Of a stretch of 12,392 nucleotides of DNA, positions 6,485-12,392 are shown piece by piece. The notes beneath the pieces were generated by a model, which did no database searches, was not told the origin of the DNA, and worked only from the letters and a program-made list of their open reading frames with translations. Position 1 is the first letter of the stretch, and each line of letters starts with the position of its first letter. Origin of the DNA: Polaromonas sp. (GTDB lineage: Bacteria; Pseudomonadota; Gammaproteobacteria; Burkholderiales; Burkholderiaceae_C); the NCBI GenBank assembly GCA_023259235.1, contig JAHFQQ010000057.1, forward strand, positions 1,713 through 14,104, given 5' to 3'. The translations under genes and the position numbers were made by a program.

Positions 6485-7300
6485 ATGACTAAACCCGATC
6501 GTTCCGCACCTGCCATCCCGACCGTTCAGGTCATTGAACGCATCTTCGCCTTGCTTGAAATTCTGGCAAACCGTGAAGAGGCAGTGTCGCTCAAGGAGAT
6601 CAGCGAGAAATCGGGGCTGCACCCTTCCACCGCGCACCGCATTCTGAATGATCTGGCAATTGGGCGATTCGTCGAGCGGCCGGTGGCGGGGAATTATCGG
6701 TTGGGCATGCGCCTTCTGGAATTGGGCAACATTGTCAAGGCCCGCTTGAGCGTCCGCGATGCAGCCCTGGCGCCGATGCGCGAACTGCATAAGCTGACCC
6801 AGCAACCTGTCAACTTGAGCGTGCGCCAAGGCGACGAAATAGTCTATGTGGAGCGCGCCTACAGCGAACGCTCGGGCATGCAGGTGGTGCGGGCCATCGG
6901 TGGCCGGGCGCCGCTGCACCTGACTTCCGTGGGCAAGCTGTTCCTGGCGTTTGACGATCCCCAGCGCTTGCGCACCTACGCCACGCGCACGGGGCTGTCG
7001 GGGCAGACCCATAACAGCATCACCCAGTTGCCAGTTCTGGAACGCGAACTCTCGAAGGCGCGGCAATACGGCATCGCGCGTGACGATGAAGAACTGGAGC
7101 TGGGGGTTCGCTGCATGGCTGCCGGCATCTATGATGACCAGAACAAGCTGGTGGCCGGTCTGTCGATCTCCGCTCCCGCTGACCGGATTGACGAGCATTG
7201 GCTGCCCAAGCTGCAGGCCACGGCCAATGCAATCTCGGCAGCGCTGGGTTACAAACCCAAGGAAATGAGGGCAATTCATTCTGCCCCGTCAAGAAAATAA
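6485..7300 (+). CDS. IclR-family transcriptional regulator
   Basis: The protein has 271 residues, the usual size for the family. Residues about 12-75 form a winged helix-turn-helix (VSLKEISEKSGLHPSTAHRILNDL, 35-57, then a wing YRLGMRLLELG). The rest (about 85-255) is the effector-binding IclR domain, seen in the LSVRQGDEIVYVER stretch, the LTSVGKLFLAF segment, the YGIARDDEELELGVRCMAAGIYD block and VAGLSISAP. Members are repressors or activators that respond to small, often aromatic or carboxylic, ligands. No catabolic gene lies beside it, so its target and ligand cannot be inferred. It starts 41 bases after bpt on the same strand and may be read from that operon or from its own weak promoter. 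Confidence 0.9.
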   Translation: MTKPDRSAPAIPTVQVIERIFALLEILANREEAVSLKEISEKSGLHPSTAHRILNDLAIGRFVERPVAGNYRLGMRLLELGNIVKARLSVRDAALAPMRELHKLTQQPVNLSVRQGDEIVYVERAYSERSGMQVVRAIGGRAPLHLTSVGKLFLAFDDPQRLRTYATRTGLSGQTHNSITQLPVLERELSKARQYGIARDDEELELGVRCMAAGIYDDQNKLVAGLSISAPADRIDEHWLPKLQATANAISAALGYKPKEMRAIHSAPSRK

Positions 7301-7446
7301 TTTCTGGCTTCTCCGCCGCTGATCTCTGGTTCGACGTGTTGGCCGTTCGCAATCGTTCGCTGCTGGTGCACAGCATCGCCGGTCTGCTCGTGATGAACTT
7401 CAATGCCAATTTCTGCAGCCAACTGCAGGGGGGTTTCGCCGGTCAT
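7276..7446 (-). CDS. Possible small antisense ORF, 56 residues, unknown
   Basis: Between the IclR gene and thiD the + strand holds no protein-like frame, but the - strand has ATG 7446 to TGA 7276. Its 56 residues begin MTGETPLQLAAEIGIEV and contain no membrane segment or known motif that I recognise. Codon choice (GGC, CTG, GAA, CAG, ACC) resembles the surrounding genes, and the in-frame sequence stays protein-like for 16 codons above the ATG, back to a TAA. It overlaps the last 25 bases of the IclR gene tail-to-tail and would be divergent from thiD. No clear ribosome binding site is seen. It could be a real small gene, the remains of a larger one, or chance. Confidence 0.3.
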   Translation of the reverse strand: MTGETPLQLAAEIGIEVHHEQTGDAVHQQRTIANGQHVEPEISGGEARNYFLDGAE

Positions 7447-7516
7447 GGCCCACGTGCCGTTGCCGGAGAATCCCGGTCGTTGTTTGATGAAGCGTTAAGC
7501 GTACGGAAATAGACCC

Positions 7517-8371
7517 ATGACTGATGGAACTTTTGAATTTGAATATCCCCGCGTGCTTTCCATTGCGGGCTCCGACAGTGGTGGCGGCGCGGGCATTCAA
7601 GCCGACCTGAAAACCTTCGCCGCGCTGGGCTGCTACGGCATGACGGCGATCACCGCGCTGACGGCTCAAAACACCCTGGGCGTGCGGGCCATTCATGGCG
7701 TTCCGCCTGCGATGCTGCGCGAGCAGATTGACGCAGTGGTCGAAGACATCGGACTGGACGCCGTGAAGATAGGCATGCTGCATGCCCCGGAGATTGTGCA
7801 AACGGTGGCCGATGCAATTGACCGGCATGGGCTCAAAAAGGTGGTTCTTGACCCGGTCATGGTGGCCACCAGCGGCGCGGCACTGATTGAAAACCCGGCC
7901 ATTGCGGCGCTGGTCCGGGAGCTGTTCGGGCGCGCCACCGTAGTCACGCCGAATCTCGACGAGGCTTGCCTGCTGGTTGGCAGGCCCTTGAATGGCGAGG
8001 CTGATATGCAAGCGGCGGCGCGCGAGCTGTTGGCCATGGGCGCACCCGCAGTGTTGCTCAAGGGCGGGCATTTGGCGGGCGATGTGGTGAGCGATCTGCT
8101 GGTGCTGCAAAACGGCCAAGCCCACTGGATGCGCGCACCGCGCATTCATACGGCCAACACTCACGGCACCGGCTGCACCTTGTCTTCCGCGATTGCCGCG
8201 CAGCTGGCGCTGGGCGCTTCCTTGCTCGAGGCGGTGCAGGCGGCACGCGCATATGTTCGTGCAGCACTGGAAGCCGGCGCCAAAGTGCGAACCGGCGCTG
8301 GCGGCGGGCCGCTGAACCACGGCCATGCGCCGCAGGCCATGCGCTTGAAGCCGCTCAGGTCGCTGCGCTGA
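7517..8371 (+). CDS. thiD: Hydroxymethylpyrimidine/phosphomethylpyrimidine kinase
   Basis: ThiD phosphorylates 4-amino-5-hydroxymethyl-2-methylpyrimidine (HMP) and then HMP-phosphate (EC 2.7.1.49, 2.7.4.7), giving the pyrimidine half of thiamin. The 284 residues show the ribokinase-like fold blocks: SIAGSDSGGGAGIQADLKTF (15-34), VLDPVM (110-115), TPNLDEA (144-150), VLLKGGH (179-185) and the anion-hole motif NTHGTGCTLSSA (214-225), whose Cys220 corresponds to the catalytic cysteine of the family. The start is ATG 7517 with a modest CGGAAA upstream. No TPP riboswitch is visible before it. The 3' end overlaps the convergent permease gene by 17 bases; that neighbour probably imports its substrate. 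Confidence 0.95.
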   Translation: MTDGTFEFEYPRVLSIAGSDSGGGAGIQADLKTFAALGCYGMTAITALTAQNTLGVRAIHGVPPAMLREQIDAVVEDIGLDAVKIGMLHAPEIVQTVADAIDRHGLKKVVLDPVMVATSGAALIENPAIAALVRELFGRATVVTPNLDEACLLVGRPLNGEADMQAAARELLAMGAPAVLLKGGHLAGDVVSDLLVLQNGQAHWMRAPRIHTANTHGTGCTLSSAIAAQLALGASLLEAVQAARAYVRAALEAGAKVRTGAGGGPLNHGHAPQAMRLKPLRSLR

Positions 8372-9677
8372 CGCCTGAATTGCCAGACAGCGTCCGGCTG
8401 CTCCATGCCAGCAGGAACGTGAGCGCCAGCGTGGGCAGGGCGGCGCCCCAGTTCGGCGCGAACTGGGCGAGCAGGTGGTAACAGGCAACACCCAGCAGCC
8501 AGATCACTACCGCGCTGAGGTTTACCCGGTGCTGCGCGACCAGCGACCCCACGTTGGGCTGACCTGCCAGACGCGCCAGAATCACGCCATAAAGCGGCAC
8601 AAACACCGAGCTGAGCATCAGCAGGAACGGCTCCAGGCTGTGCATCGGCAGCACCATTGCCAGGGCGGTGCTCAGCACGGCCAGCGCCATGCCCCAGCGC
8701 CGCACGCTCCAGCCGGGCTTCAGGCTGTGGCCTGCGACAGAGCCCGAGTACAGGTCGCCATAGGCGTTGTCCACTTCGTCGATCAGTATCAGCCCGAGCG
8801 CGATCAGGCCGCCCTGCGCCAGCAGCAGCGCAGCCACCATGTCGGTATTGGGCGCGGTGAGCGCCACCAGCACACCCAGCGCGTAGCACCAGATGTTGGC
8901 CACGGCATAACCGAGCCAGGTACCGCGCAACGCGCTGTTGCCGTCACGTCCATGACGCGCAAAATCAGCGACCAGCGGCAACCACGACACCGGCATTGCA
9001 ATGACCAGGTCCAGTGCCGAGAGCGTGCTCATGCCGCCCTCGCCGGGCCGGTTCCATAGTTCCGCAAGGCCTTGCGCGCTGGCCTTGCCAAGAAACTGCC
9101 AGCTCAGCCACAGCAGTGAGGCCATGACCAGCGGCAGGCCATAGCGGCCAATGAATTTGCGAACCAGTTTCACCATGGAGCCAGACAGCAGGGCCAGCAA
9201 TAACGCGCCCCACAGCAGGGTTGCCAGCAGCGGCCAAAAGGTTCCCGCAAAACTGCCCGACTGGCGTGCAATTGCGACGGTGCCGTCGCGCATGATGACC
9301 AGCTCAAAAGTGGTCCAGCCGACGAGTTGCACGATATTGAGCAGCACCGGCAGGCGGGCAAAGCTGCTGCCGTACGTAGCGTGCATCAGGCCGGCGCTGG
9401 ACAAGCCGCTGTCGCAGCCGATTTTGGCGGTCCAGGCCAGCAAGCCTGCGCCCAGTACCGAGCCGCAGAGAATCACCGTGAGGGCCGCCTGGGTGCCGAG
9501 CGCCGGCACAAGGTACGCGCCGATCTGCATGACGAGCAGACCCACGCCCAGACTGAGCCAGAGCGCCGCATGCTCGCGCCAGCCGAACAGGCGTTCGCCT
9601 GCGGCCAGCGGTATGAGCGCGGTGTTGCCCGCGGCCGGTGGGGGTGGAGCGGCGGCCACCCCGGGTTCCGGGGTCAA
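8355..9677 (-). CDS. cytX: NCS1-family permease, likely HMP transporter CytX
   Basis: This 440-residue integral membrane protein belongs to the nucleobase:cation symporter-1 family (CodB-like). After a Pro/Ala-rich, low-complexity N-terminus (residues 1-25) come roughly 12 hydrophobic segments, beginning about residue 36. Family-like features are the short charged FGWREHAALWLS before the first span, GCDSGLSSAGLMHATYGSSFA (a conserved loop), VGWTTFELVIM and SWLPLVADFARHGRDG. CytX proteins are assigned to uptake of the thiamin pyrimidine HMP, and adjacency to thiD supports that here; cytosine or another nucleobase is the alternative. The likely start is TTG 9677, whose bases overlap the stop of the GntR gene (TTGA), so translation may be coupled to it; a GTG six codons in is another option. 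Confidence 0.85.
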   Translation of the reverse strand: MTPEPGVAAAPPPPAAGNTALIPLAAGERLFGWREHAALWLSLGVGLLVMQIGAYLVPALGTQAALTVILCGSVLGAGLLAWTAKIGCDSGLSSAGLMHATYGSSFARLPVLLNIVQLVGWTTFELVIMRDGTVAIARQSGSFAGTFWPLLATLLWGALLLALLSGSMVKLVRKFIGRYGLPLVMASLLWLSWQFLGKASAQGLAELWNRPGEGGMSTLSALDLVIAMPVSWLPLVADFARHGRDGNSALRGTWLGYAVANIWCYALGVLVALTAPNTDMVAALLLAQGGLIALGLILIDEVDNAYGDLYSGSVAGHSLKPGWSVRRWGMALAVLSTALAMVLPMHSLEPFLLMLSSVFVPLYGVILARLAGQPNVGSLVAQHRVNLSAVVIWLLGVACYHLLAQFAPNWGAALPTLALTFLLAWSSRTLSGNSGVSAAT

Positions 9678-10309
9678 GCCGCTGCCTCCAGCCCGTTCCT
9701 GAAATGCTCGCGCATTCGCTGCGCGCTGGCATCGCCATCACGCGCCGACAGCGCGGCCATGATGGCGCGGTGTTCGGCCAGAGACTCTTCAGCACGCCCG
9801 CTCTTGAGCAGCGAGTTGTGGCGGTTGAGCTTCATCACCTTGCGCAAGTCAGCCACCATCTGATCGCGCCAGCGGTTGTTGGCAATTTCCAGCAGGCGCA
9901 TGTGAAAGGCTTCATTGATTTCAAAAAAGCGTTCCCGGTTGCTCAGCGCTTTTTCCAGCTCGTTGTGCAGGGCCTGAAGTTCCCTGAGTTGAGCCTCGCT
10001 CGCGTGGGTTGCTACTGCGCTGGCTGCATCGCTTTCAAGCAGGGCCAGCAGGTGATAGACATCCGCCAGGTCGCGCTCCGACACTTCAGTGACGTAGGCG
10101 CCGCGCCGCACCTTCATGGTGACCAGGCCCTCAGTGGCCAGCACCTTCAGGGCTTCGCGCAGCGGCGTGCGGCTGATGCCATATTCCTCAGCCAGCTTTA
10201 GTTCGTCGATCCAGCTGCCCGGTACCAGTTCCCGCTTGAAAATTCGCTGACGCAACAGTTCGGCGACTTCTTCATAAAGCGCCCGGGGGGACAAGGAAAG
10301 TTCAGCCAT
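9674..10309 (-). CDS. GntR-family regulator, FCD (FadR/VanR-type) subgroup
   Basis: The 211-residue protein starts at ATG 10309; the frame continues 45 codons further upstream, but that part lies in the AT-rich promoter region and is not protein-like. Residues about 10-75 are the GntR winged helix (LAEEYGISRTPLREALKVLATEGLV, 39-63). Residues about 80-205 are an all-helical FCD domain with the expected metal-binding histidines His136 (AFHMRLL), His180 (LAEHRAI) and His202 (EHF). Such proteins usually bind carboxylic acids and repress neighbouring catabolic genes. It is divergent from the methylmalonyl-CoA mutase gene, the natural candidate target, and overlaps the permease gene by four bases. 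Whether it controls propionate metabolism, pyrimidine uptake or both cannot be told from sequence. Confidence 0.9.
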   Translation of the reverse strand: MAELSLSPRALYEEVAELLRQRIFKRELVPGSWIDELKLAEEYGISRTPLREALKVLATEGLVTMKVRRGAYVTEVSERDLADVYHLLALLESDAASAVATHASEAQLRELQALHNELEKALSNRERFFEINEAFHMRLLEIANNRWRDQMVADLRKVMKLNRHNSLLKSGRAEESLAEHRAIMAALSARDGDASAQRMREHFRNGLEAAA

Positions 10310-10338
10310 GGCCTGAATTGTAAGCCAAGTGGAATATT

Positions 10339-10368
10339 TTGAATCAATAATTATAAATAATGTAAACT
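10339..10368. promoter_or_regulatory. Overlapping divergent promoters with palindromic operator candidate
   Basis: On the + strand TTGAAT (10339-10344) and TAAACT (10363-10368), 18 bases apart, form a plausible promoter for the mutase gene. On the - strand a perfect TATAAT (10355-10350) suits the GntR gene, 40 bases from its ATG, without a good -35. Both elements share the palindrome ATTAT-AA-ATAAT (10350-10361), which a dimeric regulator could bind to block both promoters. Autoregulation by the GntR protein is an inference from position. This AT-rich patch contrasts sharply with the GC-rich genes on both sides. Confidence 0.45.
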
Positions 10369-10392
10369 CAACACCAGCTTCAAAAGCTCTCC

Positions 10393-10412
10393 TGCGTGGT
10401 TTAGCCCACGCA
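10393..10412. repeat. Inverted repeat in the mutase leader
   Basis: TGCGTGG (10393-10399) and CCACGCA (10406-10412) form a perfect seven-base inverted repeat with loop TTTAGC. A smaller one, AGCTT-CAA-AAGCT, precedes it at 10376-10388. Both lie downstream of the predicted mutase promoter, so they could be leader hairpins or further operator half-sites. There is no T run, so a terminator is unlikely. Confidence 0.45.
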
Positions 10413-10465
10413 TTGCCAAGGCCTGAACATTCTGCCAAGCTCAACCAAGACTGCTGGACCTCACC

Positions 10466-12392
10466 ATGAGCTCAAAACCCTCTGAATTTAACCCCGCCAG
10501 CCTGCAAGCCTGGGCCAGGTCGGCCGCGAAGTCAGCGCCCGGTGGCGATGTGAGCGCGCTCAATTGGCAAACCCCTGACGGCATCAGCGTCAAGCCGCTG
10601 TACACCGCCGAGGACATCAGCGACTTGCCCTACACCAACACGTTGCCGGGGTTCGAACCCTACCTGCGCGGTCCGCAGGCGACCATGTATGCGGTGCGCC
10701 CCTGGACCATCCGCCAGTATGCGGGTTTTTCGACGGCCGAAGAATCCAACGCCTTTTACCGCAAGGCGCTCGCTGCCGGCGGGCAGGGCGTGAGCGTGGC
10801 GTTCGACCTGGCGACGCACCGCGGCTATGACAGCGACCATCCGCGCGTGACGGGTGACGTTGGCAAGGCCGGCGTGGCAATCGACAGCGTGGAAGACATG
10901 AAGATCCTGTTCGACCAGATCCCGCTGGACAAGGTGAGCGTGTCGATGACCATGAACGGCGCCGTGCTGCCGGTGCTGGCCGGCTACGTGGTGGCGGCCG
11001 AAGAGCAGGGCGTGTCGCAAGACAAATTGAGCGGAACCATCCAGAACGACATCCTCAAGGAGTTCATGGTCCGCAACACCTATATCTATCCGCCCGAACC
11101 GTCGATGCGCATCGTGGGGGACATCATCGAGTACACGGCCACCCACATGCCGAAGTTCAACTCGATCTCGATCTCGGGTTATCACATGCAGGAAGCCGGC
11201 GCGAATCAGGCGCTGGAGCTGGCCTTCACGCTGGCCGACGGCAAGGAGTATGTGAAGACCGCCATTGCCAAGGGCATGGGCGTCGATGGCTTCGCCGGGC
11301 GTCTGTCCTTCTTCTGGGCCATCGGCATGAACTTCTATCTGGAAGTGGCCAAGATGCGCGCCGCGCGGCTGCTGTGGTGCCGCATCATGAAGGAGTTCAA
11401 CGCGAAGAGCCCCAAGAGCCTGATGCTGCGCACGCACTGCCAGACCAGCGGCTGGTCCCTCACCGAGCAGGATCCGTACAACAACGTGGTTCGCACCACC
11501 ATCGAGGCGATGGCGGCCGTGTTTGGCGGCACGCAAAGCCTGCACACCAACAGCTTCGACGAAGCCATCGCGCTGCCGACCGAGTTCAGCTCACGCATCG
11601 CGCGCAACACCCAGCTCATCATCCAGGAGGAGACGCACATCACCAACGTGGTGGACCCGTGGGCGGGCAGCTACATGATGGAAAAGCTGACGCAGGACAT
11701 GGCCGATGCGGCCTGGGCCATCATCGAGGAAGTCGATGCCATGGGCGGCATGACGAAGGCCGTGGACAGCGGCTGGGCCAAGCTCAAGATCGAGGCGGCG
11801 GCAGCCGAGAAGCAGGCCCGCATCGATTCGGGCAAGGACGTGATCGTCGGCGTCAACAAGTACCGGTTGAAACAGGAAGATGTCCTTGAGACGCGCAACA
11901 TTGACAACGTTGCGGTACGCGAGGGACAAATCGCACGGCTCAAGAATATCAAGGAAAAACGTGATCAGGCCCAGGTGGAGCGGGCGCTTGCAGCTATTAC
12001 TTTTGCAGCAGAAAGCAATTCGGGCAATTTGCTGGACCTGGCCATTCAGGCCATTCGTGCCCGCGCAACAGTGGGCGAGGTGAGTGACGCGATGGAAAAA
12101 ATCTATGGGCGCCACCGCGCCGACACGCAAAAGGTGAGCGGTGTGTATGCGGCTGCCTATGACTCGGCCGAAGGCTGGGAAACCCTCAAGGGTGAAATCA
12201 ATGAATTCGCCCAGGCTCAGGGCCGCCGGCCACGCGTGATGATTTCCAAGCTTGGCCAGGACGGCCACGACCGTGGCGCCAAGGTGGTTGCCACCGCCTT
12301 TGCCGATCTGGGCTTTGACGTGGACATTGGCCCGCTGTTCCAGACCCCCGAAGAGTGTGCGCGCCAGGCGATTGAGAACGACGTGCATGCCG
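10466..12392 (+). CDS. scpA: Methylmalonyl-CoA mutase, 3' end beyond window
   Basis: The visible 642 residues run from ATG 10466 to the window edge without a stop. The enzyme interconverts (R)-methylmalonyl-CoA and succinyl-CoA using adenosylcobalamin (EC 5.4.99.2), linking propionate, odd-chain and branched-chain breakdown to the TCA cycle. The substrate TIM barrel shows MYAVRPWTIRQYAGFS (with Tyr75 matching the catalytic-site tyrosine), AFDLATHRGYDSDH, SVSMTMNGAVLPV, SISGYHMQEAGA (His240, the active-site histidine), THCQTSGWSLTEQDPYNN and GGTQSLHTNSFDEA. The B12 domain begins near residue 590 with the lower-ligand motif DGHDRG (His601). About 70-80 residues are missing. RPWTIRQYAGF and the single long chain with its own B12 domain fit ScpA/MutB, not the two-subunit isobutyryl-CoA or ethylmalonyl-CoA mutases, though close paralogues cannot be fully excluded. 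A weak GGA lies 8 bases before the ATG. Confidence 0.93.
   Translation, partial: MSSKPSEFNPASLQAWARSAAKSAPGGDVSALNWQTPDGISVKPLYTAEDISDLPYTNTLPGFEPYLRGPQATMYAVRPWTIRQYAGFSTAEESNAFYRKALAAGGQGVSVAFDLATHRGYDSDHPRVTGDVGKAGVAIDSVEDMKILFDQIPLDKVSVSMTMNGAVLPVLAGYVVAAEEQGVSQDKLSGTIQNDILKEFMVRNTYIYPPEPSMRIVGDIIEYTATHMPKFNSISISGYHMQEAGANQALELAFTLADGKEYVKTAIAKGMGVDGFAGRLSFFWAIGMNFYLEVAKMRAARLLWCRIMKEFNAKSPKSLMLRTHCQTSGWSLTEQDPYNNVVRTTIEAMAAVFGGTQSLHTNSFDEAIALPTEFSSRIARNTQLIIQEETHITNVVDPWAGSYMMEKLTQDMADAAWAIIEEVDAMGGMTKAVDSGWAKLKIEAAAAEKQARIDSGKDVIVGVNKYRLKQEDVLETRNIDNVAVREGQIARLKNIKEKRDQAQVERALAAITFAAESNSGNLLDLAIQAIRARATVGEVSDAMEKIYGRHRADTQKVSGVYAAAYDSAEGWETLKGEINEFAQAQGRRPRVMISKLGQDGHDRGAKVVATAFADLGFDVDIGPLFQTPEECARQAIENDVHA

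Noticed and set aside
7301..7516. TPP riboswitch upstream of thiD
   Set aside because: None of the conserved THI-box segments (CTGAGA, ACCTGATCTGG-like) is present before the start codon.
7400..8491. A 363-residue - strand frame over thiD
   Set aside because: Antisense shadow of thiD with Cys/His/Arg-rich, non-globular composition. The small ORF at 7276-7446 is in a different frame and was judged separately.
10532..12388. Two long - strand frames (10532-11545 and 11591-12388), His- and Arg-rich
   Set aside because: Both mirror the methylmalonyl-CoA mutase codons and have no recognisable motifs.
1..12392. CRISPR arrays, toxin-antitoxin pairs, phage structural genes or complete insertion sequences
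   Set aside because: No regularly spaced repeats, transposase with terminal repeats, or phage-like gene cluster was seen; the serine recombinase remnant is the only mobile-element protein.

Overview
The window reads as a piece of betaproteobacterial chromosome, most likely from Burkholderiales/Comamonadaceae (Polaromonas- or Rhodoferax-like). Three things support this: GC-rich coding sequence, a tmRNA tag ending in ERFALAA of the betaproteobacterial type, and the protein families and gene neighbourhoods (Rieske protein next to S49 peptidase, ubiG-gph-ssrA, aat-bpt overlap). The assignment to family is inferred from remembered similarity; no database search was possible.

Layout. (1) 1-2790, + strand: the end of a Rieske [2Fe-2S] protein, a membrane-anchored S49 (SppA-type) peptidase, the ubiquinone methyltransferase UbiG and the HAD phosphatase Gph. 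(2) 2812-4568, RNA genes and a mobile-element scar: one-piece tmRNA (ssrA, +) followed by two hairpins, then the C-terminal part of a large serine recombinase without its catalytic domain, then tRNA-Asn(GTT) on the - strand. The 3' ends of the two RNA genes face each other across the recombinase remnant, and the remnant's reading frame runs into the tRNA gene and stops in its anticodon loop. (3) 4859-6444: aat and bpt, overlapping by four bases, which encode the two N-terminal leucyl-type transferases of the bacterial N-degron pathway. (4) 6485-7300: an IclR-family regulator with no obvious target beside it, then a possible small antisense ORF. (5) 7517-9677: thiD (+) converging tail-to-tail (17-base overlap) on a CytX-type NCS1 permease (-), which fits salvage of the thiamin pyrimidine: uptake by CytX, phosphorylation by ThiD. 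(6) 9674-12392: a GntR/FCD regulator (-), whose stop overlaps the start of the permease gene, divergent from a methylmalonyl-CoA mutase gene (+) that runs off the right edge within the B12-binding domain. An AT-rich control region with a palindrome and overlapping divergent promoter elements lies between them.

Most of this is ordinary core metabolism. The accessory part is the 1.3-kb recombinase scar between ssrA and tRNA-Asn. I found no CRISPR array, no defence island, no intact insertion sequence and no clear new system. The points most worth following are the recombinase/tRNA junction, the coupling of a GntR regulator to a pyrimidine permease beside a propionate-pathway gene, and the small antisense ORF at 7276-7446.
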